Part shown: in pieces, positions 46,330 through 55,507 of the stretch | Layout: every line of letters begins with the position of its first letter | How positions within the stretch are numbered: position 1 is the first letter of the stretch | Made by a program: the position numbers and the translations under genes | DNA from: Eubacterium multiforme | Lineage (GTDB): Bacteria > Bacillota > Clostridia > Clostridiales > Clostridiaceae | Direction: 5' to 3' | Assembly: GCF_030813415.1 (NCBI RefSeq) | Contig: NZ_JAUSUF010000005.1 | Span: 124,001-188,000, forward strand | Length of the DNA stretch: 64,000 nucleotides | The notes under the pieces: model-generated | Databases searched by the model: none | Seen by the model: only the letters and a program-made list of their open reading frames with translations | Told to the model about the DNA's origin: nothing

Positions 46330-46964
46330 GTGATATTAGAACTATAAATGAAAGTGTACTTATTGAAAACAAGCAAATAAATAAAAAAGATAATTGTATT
46401 GAAATTGATGTAAGTTATCCTAAAATATCAAATGAAAAATTTAATAATATAAATAATGAAATATTTAATTGGACAGATAATTGGATTAAAGAAGTTGAAG
46501 GAGTTTTAGAAGACTATAAAAAGAGTGGATATATATGCAATATTAAGTATCAGCTTTATTCAAGATATTATTTAACTAAAGAAGGAAATAATATTTTAAG
46601 CTTTTATATAGATTATTATCAATTTACTGGTGGAGCACATGGAATCACAATGAGAAAGGCCTATTCAGTTGATAAAAATAGCGGAAAAAATTTAAAACTT
46701 AATGAGTTATTTAAGAAAGGATATAATTATAAACAGATTATTGATGAGGAAATTAGAAAAGAGATAAATAAGAATAAAGAAAATTATTTTGATAATGGTA
46801 GTTCTTTTAAAGGAATAGAGGATAATACTAAATTTTATATAAATGATGATAATTTAGTTATTTATTATGAACAATATGAAATAGCACCATATGCAGCAGG
46901 CTTGCCAGAGTTTAATATATCTTTAAATAAGTTTAATGGAAATCTAGTATATGATAAAATCTAA
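46248..46964 (+). CDS. DUF4163/DUF3298 (RsiV/PdaC-like) domain protein
   Basis: 238 residues from TTG 46248 (AGGAGA upstream). N-terminal hydrophobic segment (~5-24) works as signal anchor. DUF4163-like part ~50-120 is followed by DUF3298 with QFTGGAHGITMRKAYSVD and the C-terminal IYYEQYEIAPYAAGLPEF, the same fold as the outer domain of the anti-sigma factor RsiV and of PdaC. No cytoplasmic anti-sigma domain is present. Its role is probably extracytoplasmic. Two perfect DnaA boxes lie inside its first codons. Confidence 0.85.
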   Translation: MKIRFLKTLAILWITFISISFAQRLWISDIRTINESVLIENKQINKKDNCIEIDVSYPKISNEKFNNINNEIFNWTDNWIKEVEGVLEDYKKSGYICNIKYQLYSRYYLTKEGNNILSFYIDYYQFTGGAHGITMRKAYSVDKNSGKNLKLNELFKKGYNYKQIIDEEIRKEINKNKENYFDNGSSFKGIEDNTKFYINDDNLVIYYEQYEIAPYAAGLPEFNISLNKFNGNLVYDKI

Positions 46965-46994
46965 GTAAATAGAAAAACTAGAGGTGACCAAAAA

Positions 46995-48371
46995 ATGGGG
47001 GAACTAGAAAAAGTATTACAAAAGCAAAAAGAGTTTTATAGAAGAGGAAAAACAAAGGATATTAATTTTAGATTAGATAATCTAAAAAAGTTAAAGGAAG
47101 TTATAAAAAGAAATGAAGAGGATATTCTTGAAGCTTTAAAGAAAGATTTAAGCAAGTCTTTTTTTGAAGGATATTCTACAGAGGTTGGTATAGTATATGA
47201 TGAAATAAACTATCAACTAAAGCATTTAAGAAAGTTTATGAAAAGAGAAAGAGAAAAGAGTTCAATAATTTACTTTCCAAGTAAAACTTATATATATAAA
47301 GAACCTTACGGAGTGAGTTTAATTATAGGTCCTTTTAATTATCCATTTCAACTTATATTAGCTCCTTTAGTTGGAGCAATAGCAGCTGGGAATTGTGCTA
47401 TAATAAAGCCTTCTGAATACTCAATAAATACATCAAAAGTTCTAGAAAAAATATTAAATGAAGCCTTTAATGAAGAGTATATAAAAGTTGTTGAACCTGA
47501 AGGTGGAAGGGAAACAGTAAGTGAATTACTAACATTAAACTTTGATTATATTTTCTTTACAGGTAGTGTTATGGTAGGAAAAATAGTAATGGAAGCAGCT
47601 TCAAAAAAATTAATTCCAGTAACATTAGAACTTGGTGGAAAAAGTCCTTGTATTATTGATGAAGATGCTAATCTAGAATTAAGTGCAAAGAGAATAGTAT
47701 GGGGAAAATTATTAAATGCAGGACAAACTTGCGTTGCACCAGATTATTTGTTTGTAAATAAAAAAATAAAGGAAAAGTTCTTAAAGCTTTTAGTTAAAGA
47801 GATTAAAGATCAATATGGAGAAGATATAAAGAAAAATTGTGAATATCCAAGAATTATTAGAGAAAGAGATATTGAAAGATTAAGTGGATATTTAAAAGAT
47901 GGAAATATTTATTTTGGTGGAGAATTTAATATAGAGGAAAAATATATGATGCCAACTATTCTTACAGATGTGAGTGTAGATAGTAAAGTTATGACTGATG
48001 AAATTTTTGGACCTATATTTCCTGTACTAGAATTTGATGACTTAAAAAATGTTATTAATTTTGTAAATGATAGAGATAAGCCATTAGCTTTATATTATTT
48101 CTCAGAAAGTAAAGAAAAAATAGAATATGTTCTTAATAATACAACTTCAGGAGGAGTTACAATTAATGATACAGTGTTACAAGCTGCATCTAAATATGCT
48201 CCCTTTGGAGGTGTTGGATGTAGTGGAATGGGAGCGTATCATGGAAAGGCAAGTTTTTATACTTTTACCCACAGAAAAACTGTTATAAAGAGGGGAACAT
48301 TTATAGAATTTCCACTTAGGTTTGCACCCTTTGGAGATAGAATAAATTTAGTCAGAAAAATTATGAAATAA
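46995..48371 (+). CDS. Aldehyde dehydrogenase (class 3 / fatty-aldehyde type)
   Basis: 458 residues. NAD(P)-binding motif FFTGSVMVGKIV, general base Glu in VTLELGGKSPCII and catalytic Cys in NAGQTCVAPDYLF. Size and the C-terminal KTVIKRGTFIEFPLRFAPF agree with class 3 enzymes such as YwdH and mammalian ALDH3. It oxidises medium or long-chain aldehydes; the natural substrate here is unknown. It is convergent with the P-type ATPase across a hairpin at 48378-48412. Confidence 0.94.
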   Translation: MGELEKVLQKQKEFYRRGKTKDINFRLDNLKKLKEVIKRNEEDILEALKKDLSKSFFEGYSTEVGIVYDEINYQLKHLRKFMKREREKSSIIYFPSKTYIYKEPYGVSLIIGPFNYPFQLILAPLVGAIAAGNCAIIKPSEYSINTSKVLEKILNEAFNEEYIKVVEPEGGRETVSELLTLNFDYIFFTGSVMVGKIVMEAASKKLIPVTLELGGKSPCIIDEDANLELSAKRIVWGKLLNAGQTCVAPDYLFVNKKIKEKFLKLLVKEIKDQYGEDIKKNCEYPRIIRERDIERLSGYLKDGNIYFGGEFNIEEKYMMPTILTDVSVDSKVMTDEIFGPIFPVLEFDDLKNVINFVNDRDKPLALYYFSESKEKIEYVLNNTTSGGVTINDTVLQAASKYAPFGGVGCSGMGAYHGKASFYTFTHRKTVIKRGTFIEFPLRFAPFGDRINLVRKIMK

Positions 48372-48377
48372 TAATTA

Positions 48378-48412
48378 GGGAGGTATATAAAAGTAAATTT
48401 TATATACCTCCC
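48378..48412. terminator. Hairpin between convergent aldehyde dehydrogenase and P-type ATPase genes
   Basis: GGGAGGTATATAAAA pairs with TTTTATATACCTCCC. Flanking T/A-runs are modest, so terminator strength is uncertain. Confidence 0.7.
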
Positions 48413-48451
48413 ATTTATTTTAAATTATTTATACTGTAGCCTAATTTTTAT

Positions 48452-51091
48452 CTAAGCATGATGTACTTCTTCTTCCTCTTTAGAATCCTTTGAGAAAGCT
48501 TCTTTAAATACTTTTATACCTTGTATTATAACAGTTGGTAGGAAAGCTAAAAGGTAAATTAGTCCCATTTGAGTGTGTGAAAGTTTAGAGACTGCAAATA
48601 ATCTTTGTAGTGGTGGTACAAATAATACTAAAGTTAAAAGTACTGCACCAGTTAAAAATGCATAGATTGAATATTTATTTGTAGTTAATCCAAGTTTAAA
48701 TATTGAAGATTTACTACGACAATTAAATCCATGGAATAATCTACCTAAGCAAAGAGTTGCAAAAGCCATAGTGCTTGCAACAGCGGCACTAGTTTCAAGT
48801 CCTATATGGAATGCAACTAATGTAAATATCGCAATTATTAAACCTTCAAGACCTATATCAAAAACAAAATCTTTAGTTAAAATAGATTCTTTACTATCTC
48901 TTGGCTTGTCTTTTAAAAGATCTTTAGTAGGTTTTTCTACACCAATTGCAATAGCAGGTAAACTATCAGTTAAAAGATTTATAAACAATAAGTGTACTGG
49001 CATAAATGGTACTGGAAGTGCCATTAGTGATGCATAAAGAACTGCAATTATTCCAGATGCATTACCAGAAAGTAAAAACTTAATTGAATTTTTTATATTT
49101 GCATAAACATTTCTTCCATTAGTAACAGCTTTTACTATAGTTGCAAAGTTATCATCTGTAAGTATCATAGATGCAGCATCCTTTGAAACTTCAGTTCCTG
49201 TAATACCCATTGCGATACCTATATCAGATTGTTTTAAAGCAGGAGCATCATTAACTCCATCACCTGTCATAGCAACAATTTTACCTTTGTTTTGCCAAGC
49301 ATTAACTATTCTAATTTTATGCTCAGGAGAAACTCTTGCATAAACAGCTATGTGTTCAAGCTTTCTATTTAATTCTTCATCACTCATTTTATCAACTTCA
49401 AGACCAGTAACTGCCATATCTCCATCTTGAAGAATTCCTATTTGTTTAGCAATTGCAGAAGCTGTAATCTTATGGTCACCAGTAATCATAATTGGTTTAA
49501 TACCAGCTGATATACAATCTTTAACTGCTTCAGCAGATTCTACTCTTGGAGGATCAATCATTGATATTAATCCTAAGAAAGTGTAGTTATTTTCATCATC
49601 TAAAGTTAAATCACGAAGCTCTGGAAGTTCCTTATAGGCAAAAGCTAAAACTCTTAAACCATTTTGAGAAAGTTCCATATTTGTATCTATTATATTTTGT
49701 TTATCATCTTCAGTTATTTTTCTAACACCTTTTGAAGTTTTTATAGAAGTAATTCTACCTAATAGTACATCAAAGGCACCTTTAGTAAACATTATAGTTT
49801 TTCCATCAATTTCATGAACTGTACTCATAAGTTTTCTATCTGAATCAAAAGGAATTTCCTTTAATCTTTTAAATTCATCTCTTATAGCAGTTTCTTTTAA
49901 ATTGTATATGTGAGCAAGATTTACTAAAGCAACTTCTGTTGGATCACCAATTTCTTGTCCATCTATTGAAGTTGAGTCATTACATAAAACTGCACTATTT
50001 AAAAGATATTGTTCAGTTTCATTTGTTAAATCTAAGTCCTCAGAATTTATTAATTTACCATCAATAAAAATTTGTTTTGTTGTCATTTTATTTTGAGTAA
50101 GAGTACCAGTTTTATCTGAACAAATTATTGATACAGAACCTAAACCTTCAACAGCTTTAAGAGATTTTATTATTGCATGTTCCTTTGCCATCTTTTGAGT
50201 TCCAAGAGCTAAAACTATTGTAACTATAGAACTTAAAGCTTCTGGAATTGCAGCAACTGCAAGGGCAACAGCAAACATTAATGCATCAAGTATTGGAGTA
50301 TTTCTATATACACTTAATCCAAAAACAATAACACAAATTATTAGTATAACAATAGCAAGCTTTTTTGAGAAATCATCTAAACTTATTTGAAGAGGTGTTT
50401 TCTTTTCTTGAGTTTGCTCCATAAGTGTAGCAATTTTACCAAGTTCTGAACTCATACCAGTAGCAGTAACAACAACTAATGCACGTCCATAAGTAACAAG
50501 AGAACTAGAGAATACCATATTCTTTTGATCTCCTAATGCAAGTTCATCTTCATTTATTACTTCATCAGTTTTAGTAATACTATCTGATTCACCAGTTAAT
50601 GCACTTTCATTTACTTGAAGAGAAAAGTTTTCAATAATTCTTCCATCAGCAACTACTAAATCTCCAGCTTCAAGTATTAAAATATCTCCAGGAACTACAT
50701 CCTTTGAAGGAACTTCAATTTTTATTCCATTTCTTAAAACTTTAGCATTAGGAGCAGAAAGGGCCTTTAAACTATTTAAAGATTGTTCAGCCTTAACATG
50801 TTGTACAGTACCAAGTATTGCATTTAAAATTATAACTGCAAATATTACGATAGTACTTTCAACATTTCCAGTTGCAATAGAAACAATACCAGCAATAATA
50901 AGTATTATAACTAATAGATCTTTGAATTGTTCAAAAAATACCTCTATAGTGCTTTTTTTCTTTTTTTCATTTAATATGTTTTCACCAAATTTTTCTCTAT
51001 AAAGAGTTACTTCATCATCATTTAAACCATCTTTTGTAGTTCCAAAATTGTGAAGAACATCTTCAGTAGACTTGTTAAAAAATTTTTTCAT
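48452..51091 (-). CDS. P2A-type cation ATPase, probable Mn2+ (or Ca2+) exporter
   Basis: 879 residues from ATG 51091, set by AAAGGAG; an ATG at 51133 lies upstream without RBS. Actuator loop NESALTGES, phosphorylation site ICSDKTGTLTQNKM, hinge GDGVNDAPALKQSDIG and ten membrane helices are all present. Helix 4 has AIPEALSSIV and helix 6 NLLTDSLPAIAIG, the pattern of SERCA/PMR1 Ca2+/Mn2+ pumps. Sequence alone suggests calcium; the yybP-ykoY riboswitch upstream suggests manganese efflux. Confidence 0.93.
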   Translation of the reverse strand: MKKFFNKSTEDVLHNFGTTKDGLNDDEVTLYREKFGENILNEKKKKSTIEVFFEQFKDLLVIILIIAGIVSIATGNVESTIVIFAVIILNAILGTVQHVKAEQSLNSLKALSAPNAKVLRNGIKIEVPSKDVVPGDILILEAGDLVVADGRIIENFSLQVNESALTGESDSITKTDEVINEDELALGDQKNMVFSSSLVTYGRALVVVTATGMSSELGKIATLMEQTQEKKTPLQISLDDFSKKLAIVILIICVIVFGLSVYRNTPILDALMFAVALAVAAIPEALSSIVTIVLALGTQKMAKEHAIIKSLKAVEGLGSVSIICSDKTGTLTQNKMTTKQIFIDGKLINSEDLDLTNETEQYLLNSAVLCNDSTSIDGQEIGDPTEVALVNLAHIYNLKETAIRDEFKRLKEIPFDSDRKLMSTVHEIDGKTIMFTKGAFDVLLGRITSIKTSKGVRKITEDDKQNIIDTNMELSQNGLRVLAFAYKELPELRDLTLDDENNYTFLGLISMIDPPRVESAEAVKDCISAGIKPIMITGDHKITASAIAKQIGILQDGDMAVTGLEVDKMSDEELNRKLEHIAVYARVSPEHKIRIVNAWQNKGKIVAMTGDGVNDAPALKQSDIGIAMGITGTEVSKDAASMILTDDNFATIVKAVTNGRNVYANIKNSIKFLLSGNASGIIAVLYASLMALPVPFMPVHLLFINLLTDSLPAIAIGVEKPTKDLLKDKPRDSKESILTKDFVFDIGLEGLIIAIFTLVAFHIGLETSAAVASTMAFATLCLGRLFHGFNCRSKSSIFKLGLTTNKYSIYAFLTGAVLLTLVLFVPPLQRLFAVSKLSHTQMGLIYLLAFLPTVIIQGIKVFKEAFSKDSKEEEEVHHA

Positions 51092-51141
51092 TAAAAAATT
51101 ACTCCTTTCAAACAAATTAGATTTTATTATCATAACAAAAA

Positions 51142-51194
51142 AGACTTTTAATATAAGTTATGATTTATAAATCATAATTTATATTAAAAGTCTC
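51142..51194 (-). terminator. Expression-platform hairpin of the yybP-ykoY riboswitch
   Basis: Long perfect-type stem AGACTTTTAATATAA.../...TTATATTAAAAGTCT followed on the minus strand by TTTTTT. It shares CGAGACTTTT with the aptamer 3' end, so Mn2+ binding would favour antitermination. Confidence 0.85.
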
Positions 51195-51275
51195 GTAACC
51201 ACTAGGGTATATAACACCAGGCATAATATATACCGAGAATGTTGATGTTATATTTAAAACTACTCCCTCTTAAGG
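51190..51275 (-). ncRNA. yybP-ykoY manganese riboswitch
   Basis: On the minus strand it reads CCTTAAGAGGGAGTAG at the 5' side, CATTCTCGGTATATATTATGCCTGGTG in the middle and ACGAGACTTTT at the 3' side, the conserved order of this class (GGGGAGUAG ... CCUGGUG-like ... ACGAGAC). The class senses Mn2+ and commonly controls exporters. Confidence 0.85.
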
Positions 51276-51293
51276 TATTAAGTTATTATAATT

Positions 51294-51322
51294 AGCATAA
51301 ATCTATATACTAAAAATGTCAA
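51294..51322 (-). promoter_or_regulatory. Promoter of the riboswitch-ATPase transcript
   Basis: On the minus strand TTGACA (51322-51317) and TATGCT (51299-51294) with 17-base spacer; a TATAAT a few bases further down is an alternative -10. Confidence 0.75.
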
Positions 51323-51516
51323 TAGAATATAGAATAAATTATTTGATAATTATTTTAAAGTTAAGACTACATAAAATAATTATCAAATAAAAACAAAGTG
51401 TTAATATTTTAAAGAAATATTAAAATATTAAGTAATAAATTAAAGGATATATAAATGTTTTTATTGCTATAATTTATATAGTGTATTTATTTAATAAATT
51501 AAGGGGAGTGTACAAA

Positions 51517-52194
51517 ATGAAAATACTTGCAGTAGATGACGAATTTAGTATTTTAAGGTTATTAAAAATAACTTTAGAAGTTGAAGGGTATGAAGTGTTT
51601 TTAGCAAAAAATGCAGTTTGTGCATTAGATACAATAATAAAGGATTCACCAGATATAATAATTTTAGATGCCATGCTTCCAGATATAGACGGGTTTAATC
51701 TTATACATAAAATAAAAAAGATAAAAGATATTCCAATAATTATGTTAACTGCAAAAAGTAATATAAGTGATAAACTTCTAGGATTACAACTAGGGGCAGA
51801 TGATTACATAACTAAACCATTTAATAGTACAGAACTTCTTTTAAGAATAAATGTAATAAAGAAACGTTTATTTAGTTCTGAGAAAAGTTGTGAAAAAGAA
51901 ATAATAAACTTAGGTAAAATAAAATTACTTTTAAAAGAAAAAAAGGTTTTAATAGATAATGAGCCAGTTGAAGTAACTTATAAAGAATTTCAGGTATTAA
52001 ATTATTTATGTGAAAACCATGGGAAAGTATTTTCAAGGGATGAACTTTTAACTAAAGTTTGGGGATATGATTTTGAAGGAACAACAAGAGCAGTTGATAT
52101 GTTAATACAAAGACTCAGAAAAAAACTTGGACCTTGCCAAGGATACATTAAAACTATATATGGATTAGGATATAAGATAGATGAATTTGAATAA
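51517..52194 (+). CDS. OmpR/PhoB-family response regulator of the phosphoglycerate locus
   Basis: 225 residues from ATG 51517 (AGGGGAG). Receiver domain with IIILDAMLPDIDGF (phosphoacceptor Asp) and KPFNSTELL (Lys), then winged-helix output domain with RAVDMLIQRLRKKLG. The kinase gene overlaps its end by 14 bases. Genes downstream for a PgtC-like binding protein and a PgtP-like transporter suggest it activates phosphoglycerate uptake. Confidence 0.92.
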   Translation: MKILAVDDEFSILRLLKITLEVEGYEVFLAKNAVCALDTIIKDSPDIIILDAMLPDIDGFNLIHKIKKIKDIPIIMLTAKSNISDKLLGLQLGADDYITKPFNSTELLLRINVIKKRLFSSEKSCEKEIINLGKIKLLLKEKKVLIDNEPVEVTYKEFQVLNYLCENHGKVFSRDELLTKVWGYDFEGTTRAVDMLIQRLRKKLGPCQGYIKTIYGLGYKIDEFE

Positions 52195-53578
52195 AATTAA
52201 ATTAAATATAAAGAGTAAAATTGTTATAACAAGCATTTTTATTCTTTTTCCTATAATTGTTTTTATCTGTATAATAACCTTTAAAATATTAACTGCAAAT
52301 CTATTAAATAGTTCTATAAATTCACTTATTGCAGAAAGTAAATCAGCTCAAATATATATTCAAAATATAATTAATGAAAATAAGGATTCCAATATTAATT
52401 CTATTATTGATGATTATGGTCCATATATATGTAATGAACTTAAAGATAGATTTAATGTTAGAGTTCAATTTTTTAATGAATATCAAAAATTAATATACGA
52501 CACTACATCTGACAAGGATATTTTAAGATATTATAAAGATATAGATGAGGCAACTAATGGGAATAAAGCTTATATAACAAAAAATATAGATGGAATGCCT
52601 TACATATTTATTTCTTCACCAATATTTTATAAAAATAAAGTTTGTGGAGTAGTAAGATTTGTTTTTAAGGACATATCAACTTATACAATAGTAAGGAAGG
52701 CCTTTTATATTGTATTTATTGTTGCGTTATTTTTTATGATCTTAGGTATAATTTTATTCTATATGTTTGCAAAAAAACTTACAAAGCCTTTAATTAAACT
52801 TACTGATTATTCTCAAAGGATTTCTAATGGGAATTATGATGAAAAGGTATTGATAAAAAGTGGAGATGAAGTAGAAGTACTTGCAGATGCCTTTAATGAA
52901 ATGAGTGAAAATATAAATATATATATAAAAGAAATCAAAAAATCTTACAAAAATCAAAAGGAATTTTTCGATAATATATCTCATGAATTTAAAACTCCTT
53001 TAACTTCAATAATTGGTTTTTCGGATGTTATGCCTAAACTAAATGATAAAGAACAAATAGATGAAAGTTCTTATTTTATAAAAAAAGAGGGAGAGAGGCT
53101 TTTAGATTTAGTAAATGAAATATTAGCTATTGCAAAAAGTGAAAAGGACTCTTTTCAAATCACAAATGAATTCATTAATTTAAATAAAATAGCTAGTGAA
53201 TGTATTTCTATATTGCAGCCTAGGTTAGATAATTATCATATAATTGTTGAAAATAATTGTATTACTCACTTTGTTTATGGAGATTACAATAAAACAAAGC
53301 AGGTTTTCTTAAATGTATTAGATAATGCTATAAAATATAGTGGGTGTGAAATATTAATAATTGATTCTTTTAAGTATGAGGATAGATTTGAAATACAAAT
53401 AAAAGATGATGGAATTGGATTTGATACAAAAAATCCAATTAGTGAAACAAGTACAGGATTTGGACTAAAAATATGCAAAGATATAATGAAAAATCAACAT
53501 GGAACTTTTAAAATTGAGAGTGAATTATATTCAGGTACAACCTGTACAATAATTTTTTATAAGTACTCTTCTAATTAA
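52181..53578 (+). CDS. Sensor histidine kinase of the phosphoglycerate locus
   Basis: 465 residues. Membrane helix 1 (~11-34), extracellular sensor ~35-170, helix 2 (~172-195), HAMP (~196-250), His in DNISHEFKTPLTSIIGF, and ATP-binding N and G boxes (FLNVLDNAIKYS, DDGIGFD, GFGLKICKDIM). It pairs with the overlapping regulator gene. By context it senses extracellular phosphoglycerate or the PgtC-bound ligand; this is inference. Confidence 0.92.
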   Translation: MNLNKIKLNIKSKIVITSIFILFPIIVFICIITFKILTANLLNSSINSLIAESKSAQIYIQNIINENKDSNINSIIDDYGPYICNELKDRFNVRVQFFNEYQKLIYDTTSDKDILRYYKDIDEATNGNKAYITKNIDGMPYIFISSPIFYKNKVCGVVRFVFKDISTYTIVRKAFYIVFIVALFFMILGIILFYMFAKKLTKPLIKLTDYSQRISNGNYDEKVLIKSGDEVEVLADAFNEMSENINIYIKEIKKSYKNQKEFFDNISHEFKTPLTSIIGFSDVMPKLNDKEQIDESSYFIKKEGERLLDLVNEILAIAKSEKDSFQITNEFINLNKIASECISILQPRLDNYHIIVENNCITHFVYGDYNKTKQVFLNVLDNAIKYSGCEILIIDSFKYEDRFEIQIKDDGIGFDTKNPISETSTGFGLKICKDIMKNQHGTFKIESELYSGTTCTIIFYKYSSN

Positions 53579-53597
53579 TATATGAAAGGATATTAAA

Positions 53598-54386
53598 ATG
53601 AAAAATTATATTAAATATTTAATAGCTGGTGCAGTTACAATAATAATTATAATTTCTATAGTTTTATTAGGTAATTTTAATACTGTATATGATAAGTTAA
53701 CAATTGTAGAAAATGAAGCTTCAGCAGTAAAATCTTTAAATACATCAATACCAAAGCAGATAATAATACATACAGGTTTTTATAGGAAAACAATAATTAC
53801 AAGTAAACTTGAAATAGATCATATATTAGATTTAATTAACACAATAAAGAATTCATCTTCAAATAAACATGAAGTAGTTGAAAGTAATAATTCATCTTAT
53901 ACAGTTAATGGAGAAATATTTTATAACAATAATAAAGTTGATAAATTTTCTTTAAATAACAAACTAACTTTTGATGGACATACTTATAATGCAAATTCGT
54001 ACTTAATAAATATGCTTCATAGAGTGCTATTTAATTACTTTAATACTTATGAGCATTTAATTGATATTTTAAATACTAATAAATCAAGTATATATTACAT
54101 AGGTAAAGATGAAAATTTCTATTTAACTAAAAAACAAAAATTAAATTTAGCTAAAGAATTATCTAAGTTAACTCCAATGAATGATAAAGTTAAGTTAAAT
54201 AAAACTAATATAAATGATAAAAAACTTTATACTCTTAAAATAAAAATAAATAAAGATTTAGAAAATAAAACAAATAATTTAGTATTTATTGATGTATATA
54301 AAAATTATATTGTTATTCAATTTTTAGCTGATGATAATGGTAAAAAAATTTATATGGAAGGTGCTATAAATGAAATTAAAAATTAA
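53598..54386 (+). CDS. Unknown membrane-anchored protein of the pgt-like operon
   Basis: 262 residues. One N-terminal membrane helix (~6-26), the remainder extracytoplasmic, Asn/Lys-rich, mixed alpha/beta. No catalytic motif seen; possibly the DUF3919 family often found in such loci, but I cannot confirm this. AAAGGA precedes ATG. Its end overlaps the PgtC-like gene by 17 bases, so the two are translated together and may form one sensing complex with the kinase. Confidence 0.8.
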   Translation: MKNYIKYLIAGAVTIIIIISIVLLGNFNTVYDKLTIVENEASAVKSLNTSIPKQIIIHTGFYRKTIITSKLEIDHILDLINTIKNSSSNKHEVVESNNSSYTVNGEIFYNNNKVDKFSLNNKLTFDGHTYNANSYLINMLHRVLFNYFNTYEHLIDILNTNKSSIYYIGKDENFYLTKKQKLNLAKELSKLTPMNDKVKLNKTNINDKKLYTLKIKINKDLENKTNNLVFIDVYKNYIVIQFLADDNGKKIYMEGAINEIKN

Positions 54387-55380
54387 GTTTAAAACTATAA
54401 TGGTGGTGTTTCTGATAAGTATTGTTTTAATTACATCAGTTTTTTGTCTTAAAAGAAATATAGCGCCTTCAGTTCCAGACCTTAGTAAGGAACATTTAGT
54501 TGTTTACTCTTGCTTGCGTGGAGAGGAAACTAAATCTATACTAGAACTTTTTAAGGAGAAGACTAATTGTTCTTATGAATATATACAACTTCCAACCCAA
54601 GAGGCAGTGTCTAGAATAGAAGATGAGAAATCATCACCTAAAGCAGATATATTTTTAAGTGGAACAGGAGTTAGTTTAAAAAAGCTTGCAAAGGATAATT
54701 TAATAAAAAGATATACATCACCTAATGATAAAAATATACCTAAGATTTTAAATGGAGAATATGGTAATGGAGCAGCCTTTGAGGTTCATCCTTTCTCAAT
54801 AGTTATAAACAAAGAAATATGGGATGAAAAATTTAAAAGTAAAAAAGTACCTCTTCCAGAAAATTTTGAAGATTTAACAAATCCAAAGTTTAAAGGACAA
54901 ATAGCTTTGCCTAATCCATTAACATCTGGTACTGGACATAGTTTTATAGCTTATTTAAATGAATCATTAGGAGAAAAAAAGTATAAGGACGTTATTACAA
55001 AAATAAAAAATAATACAGGTTTTCTATCAACTAGAGGATATAATGTAGTTCAAAATGTTGCATCTGGGGAATATCCTATTGGGGTAGCCTATTTAAGCAA
55101 TATAAGATTAATGGAGGAAACTACTAAAAATCTTATAGTAATTACTCCTAAGAATACTGGTGTAGATATACATGGAGTAGGGATAATTAATAAGCGTGAC
55201 AATTTAAAGGCTTCAGAGGCTTTTATAGATTTTATTCTTTCAACTGAAACTCAAAAGGATTTAAAGAAATTTTCTACAGCTATTCCTGTTATAAATTATG
55301 AAAACAACGGAAACGAAAATATTATTGGAAATTTAAAAGATGCAGATTCAGCTATAAATATATGGAAAAATATTAAATAA
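54370..55380 (+). CDS. PgtC-like periplasmic-type substrate-binding protein
   Basis: 336 residues. N-terminal membrane anchor (~7-25, Cys19 not in a clear lipobox), then a two-lobed binding fold of the Fe3+/phosphonate/phosphoglycerate group (LVVYSCLRGEETKSILELF, PKADIFLSGTG, GQIALPNPLTSGTGHSF, GVAYLSNIRL). No ABC permease or ATPase adjoins. As with PgtC of enteric bacteria, it probably presents ligand to the two-component sensor rather than to a transporter. Confidence 0.85.
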   Translation: MKLKIKFKTIMVVFLISIVLITSVFCLKRNIAPSVPDLSKEHLVVYSCLRGEETKSILELFKEKTNCSYEYIQLPTQEAVSRIEDEKSSPKADIFLSGTGVSLKKLAKDNLIKRYTSPNDKNIPKILNGEYGNGAAFEVHPFSIVINKEIWDEKFKSKKVPLPENFEDLTNPKFKGQIALPNPLTSGTGHSFIAYLNESLGEKKYKDVITKIKNNTGFLSTRGYNVVQNVASGEYPIGVAYLSNIRLMEETTKNLIVITPKNTGVDIHGVGIINKRDNLKASEAFIDFILSTETQKDLKKFSTAIPVINYENNGNENIIGNLKDADSAINIWKNIK

Positions 55381-55392
55381 TATAAGGTTTTT

Positions 55393-55439
55393 TAAAATCA
55401 CACGAATGTTACATTTGTAATATATTTGTGTGATTTTTT
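55393..55439 (+). terminator. Terminator after the PgtC-like gene
   Basis: AAAATCACAC..AATG pairs with ..TTGTGTGATTTT, followed by T-run. It separates the regulatory operon from the transporter gene, which is then likely under control of the regulator. Confidence 0.85.
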
Positions 55440-55507
55440 GGTTACGTTAATCGTTTAACATAAACTCATAGAAATTATAAATTATATTTTTAAGGAGGGT
55501 CTGTTAA

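Noticed and set aside
53598..55380. PgtC-like protein as part of a complete ABC importer
   Set aside because: No permease or ATPase gene is adjacent; the neighbours are a two-component system and an MFS transporter.
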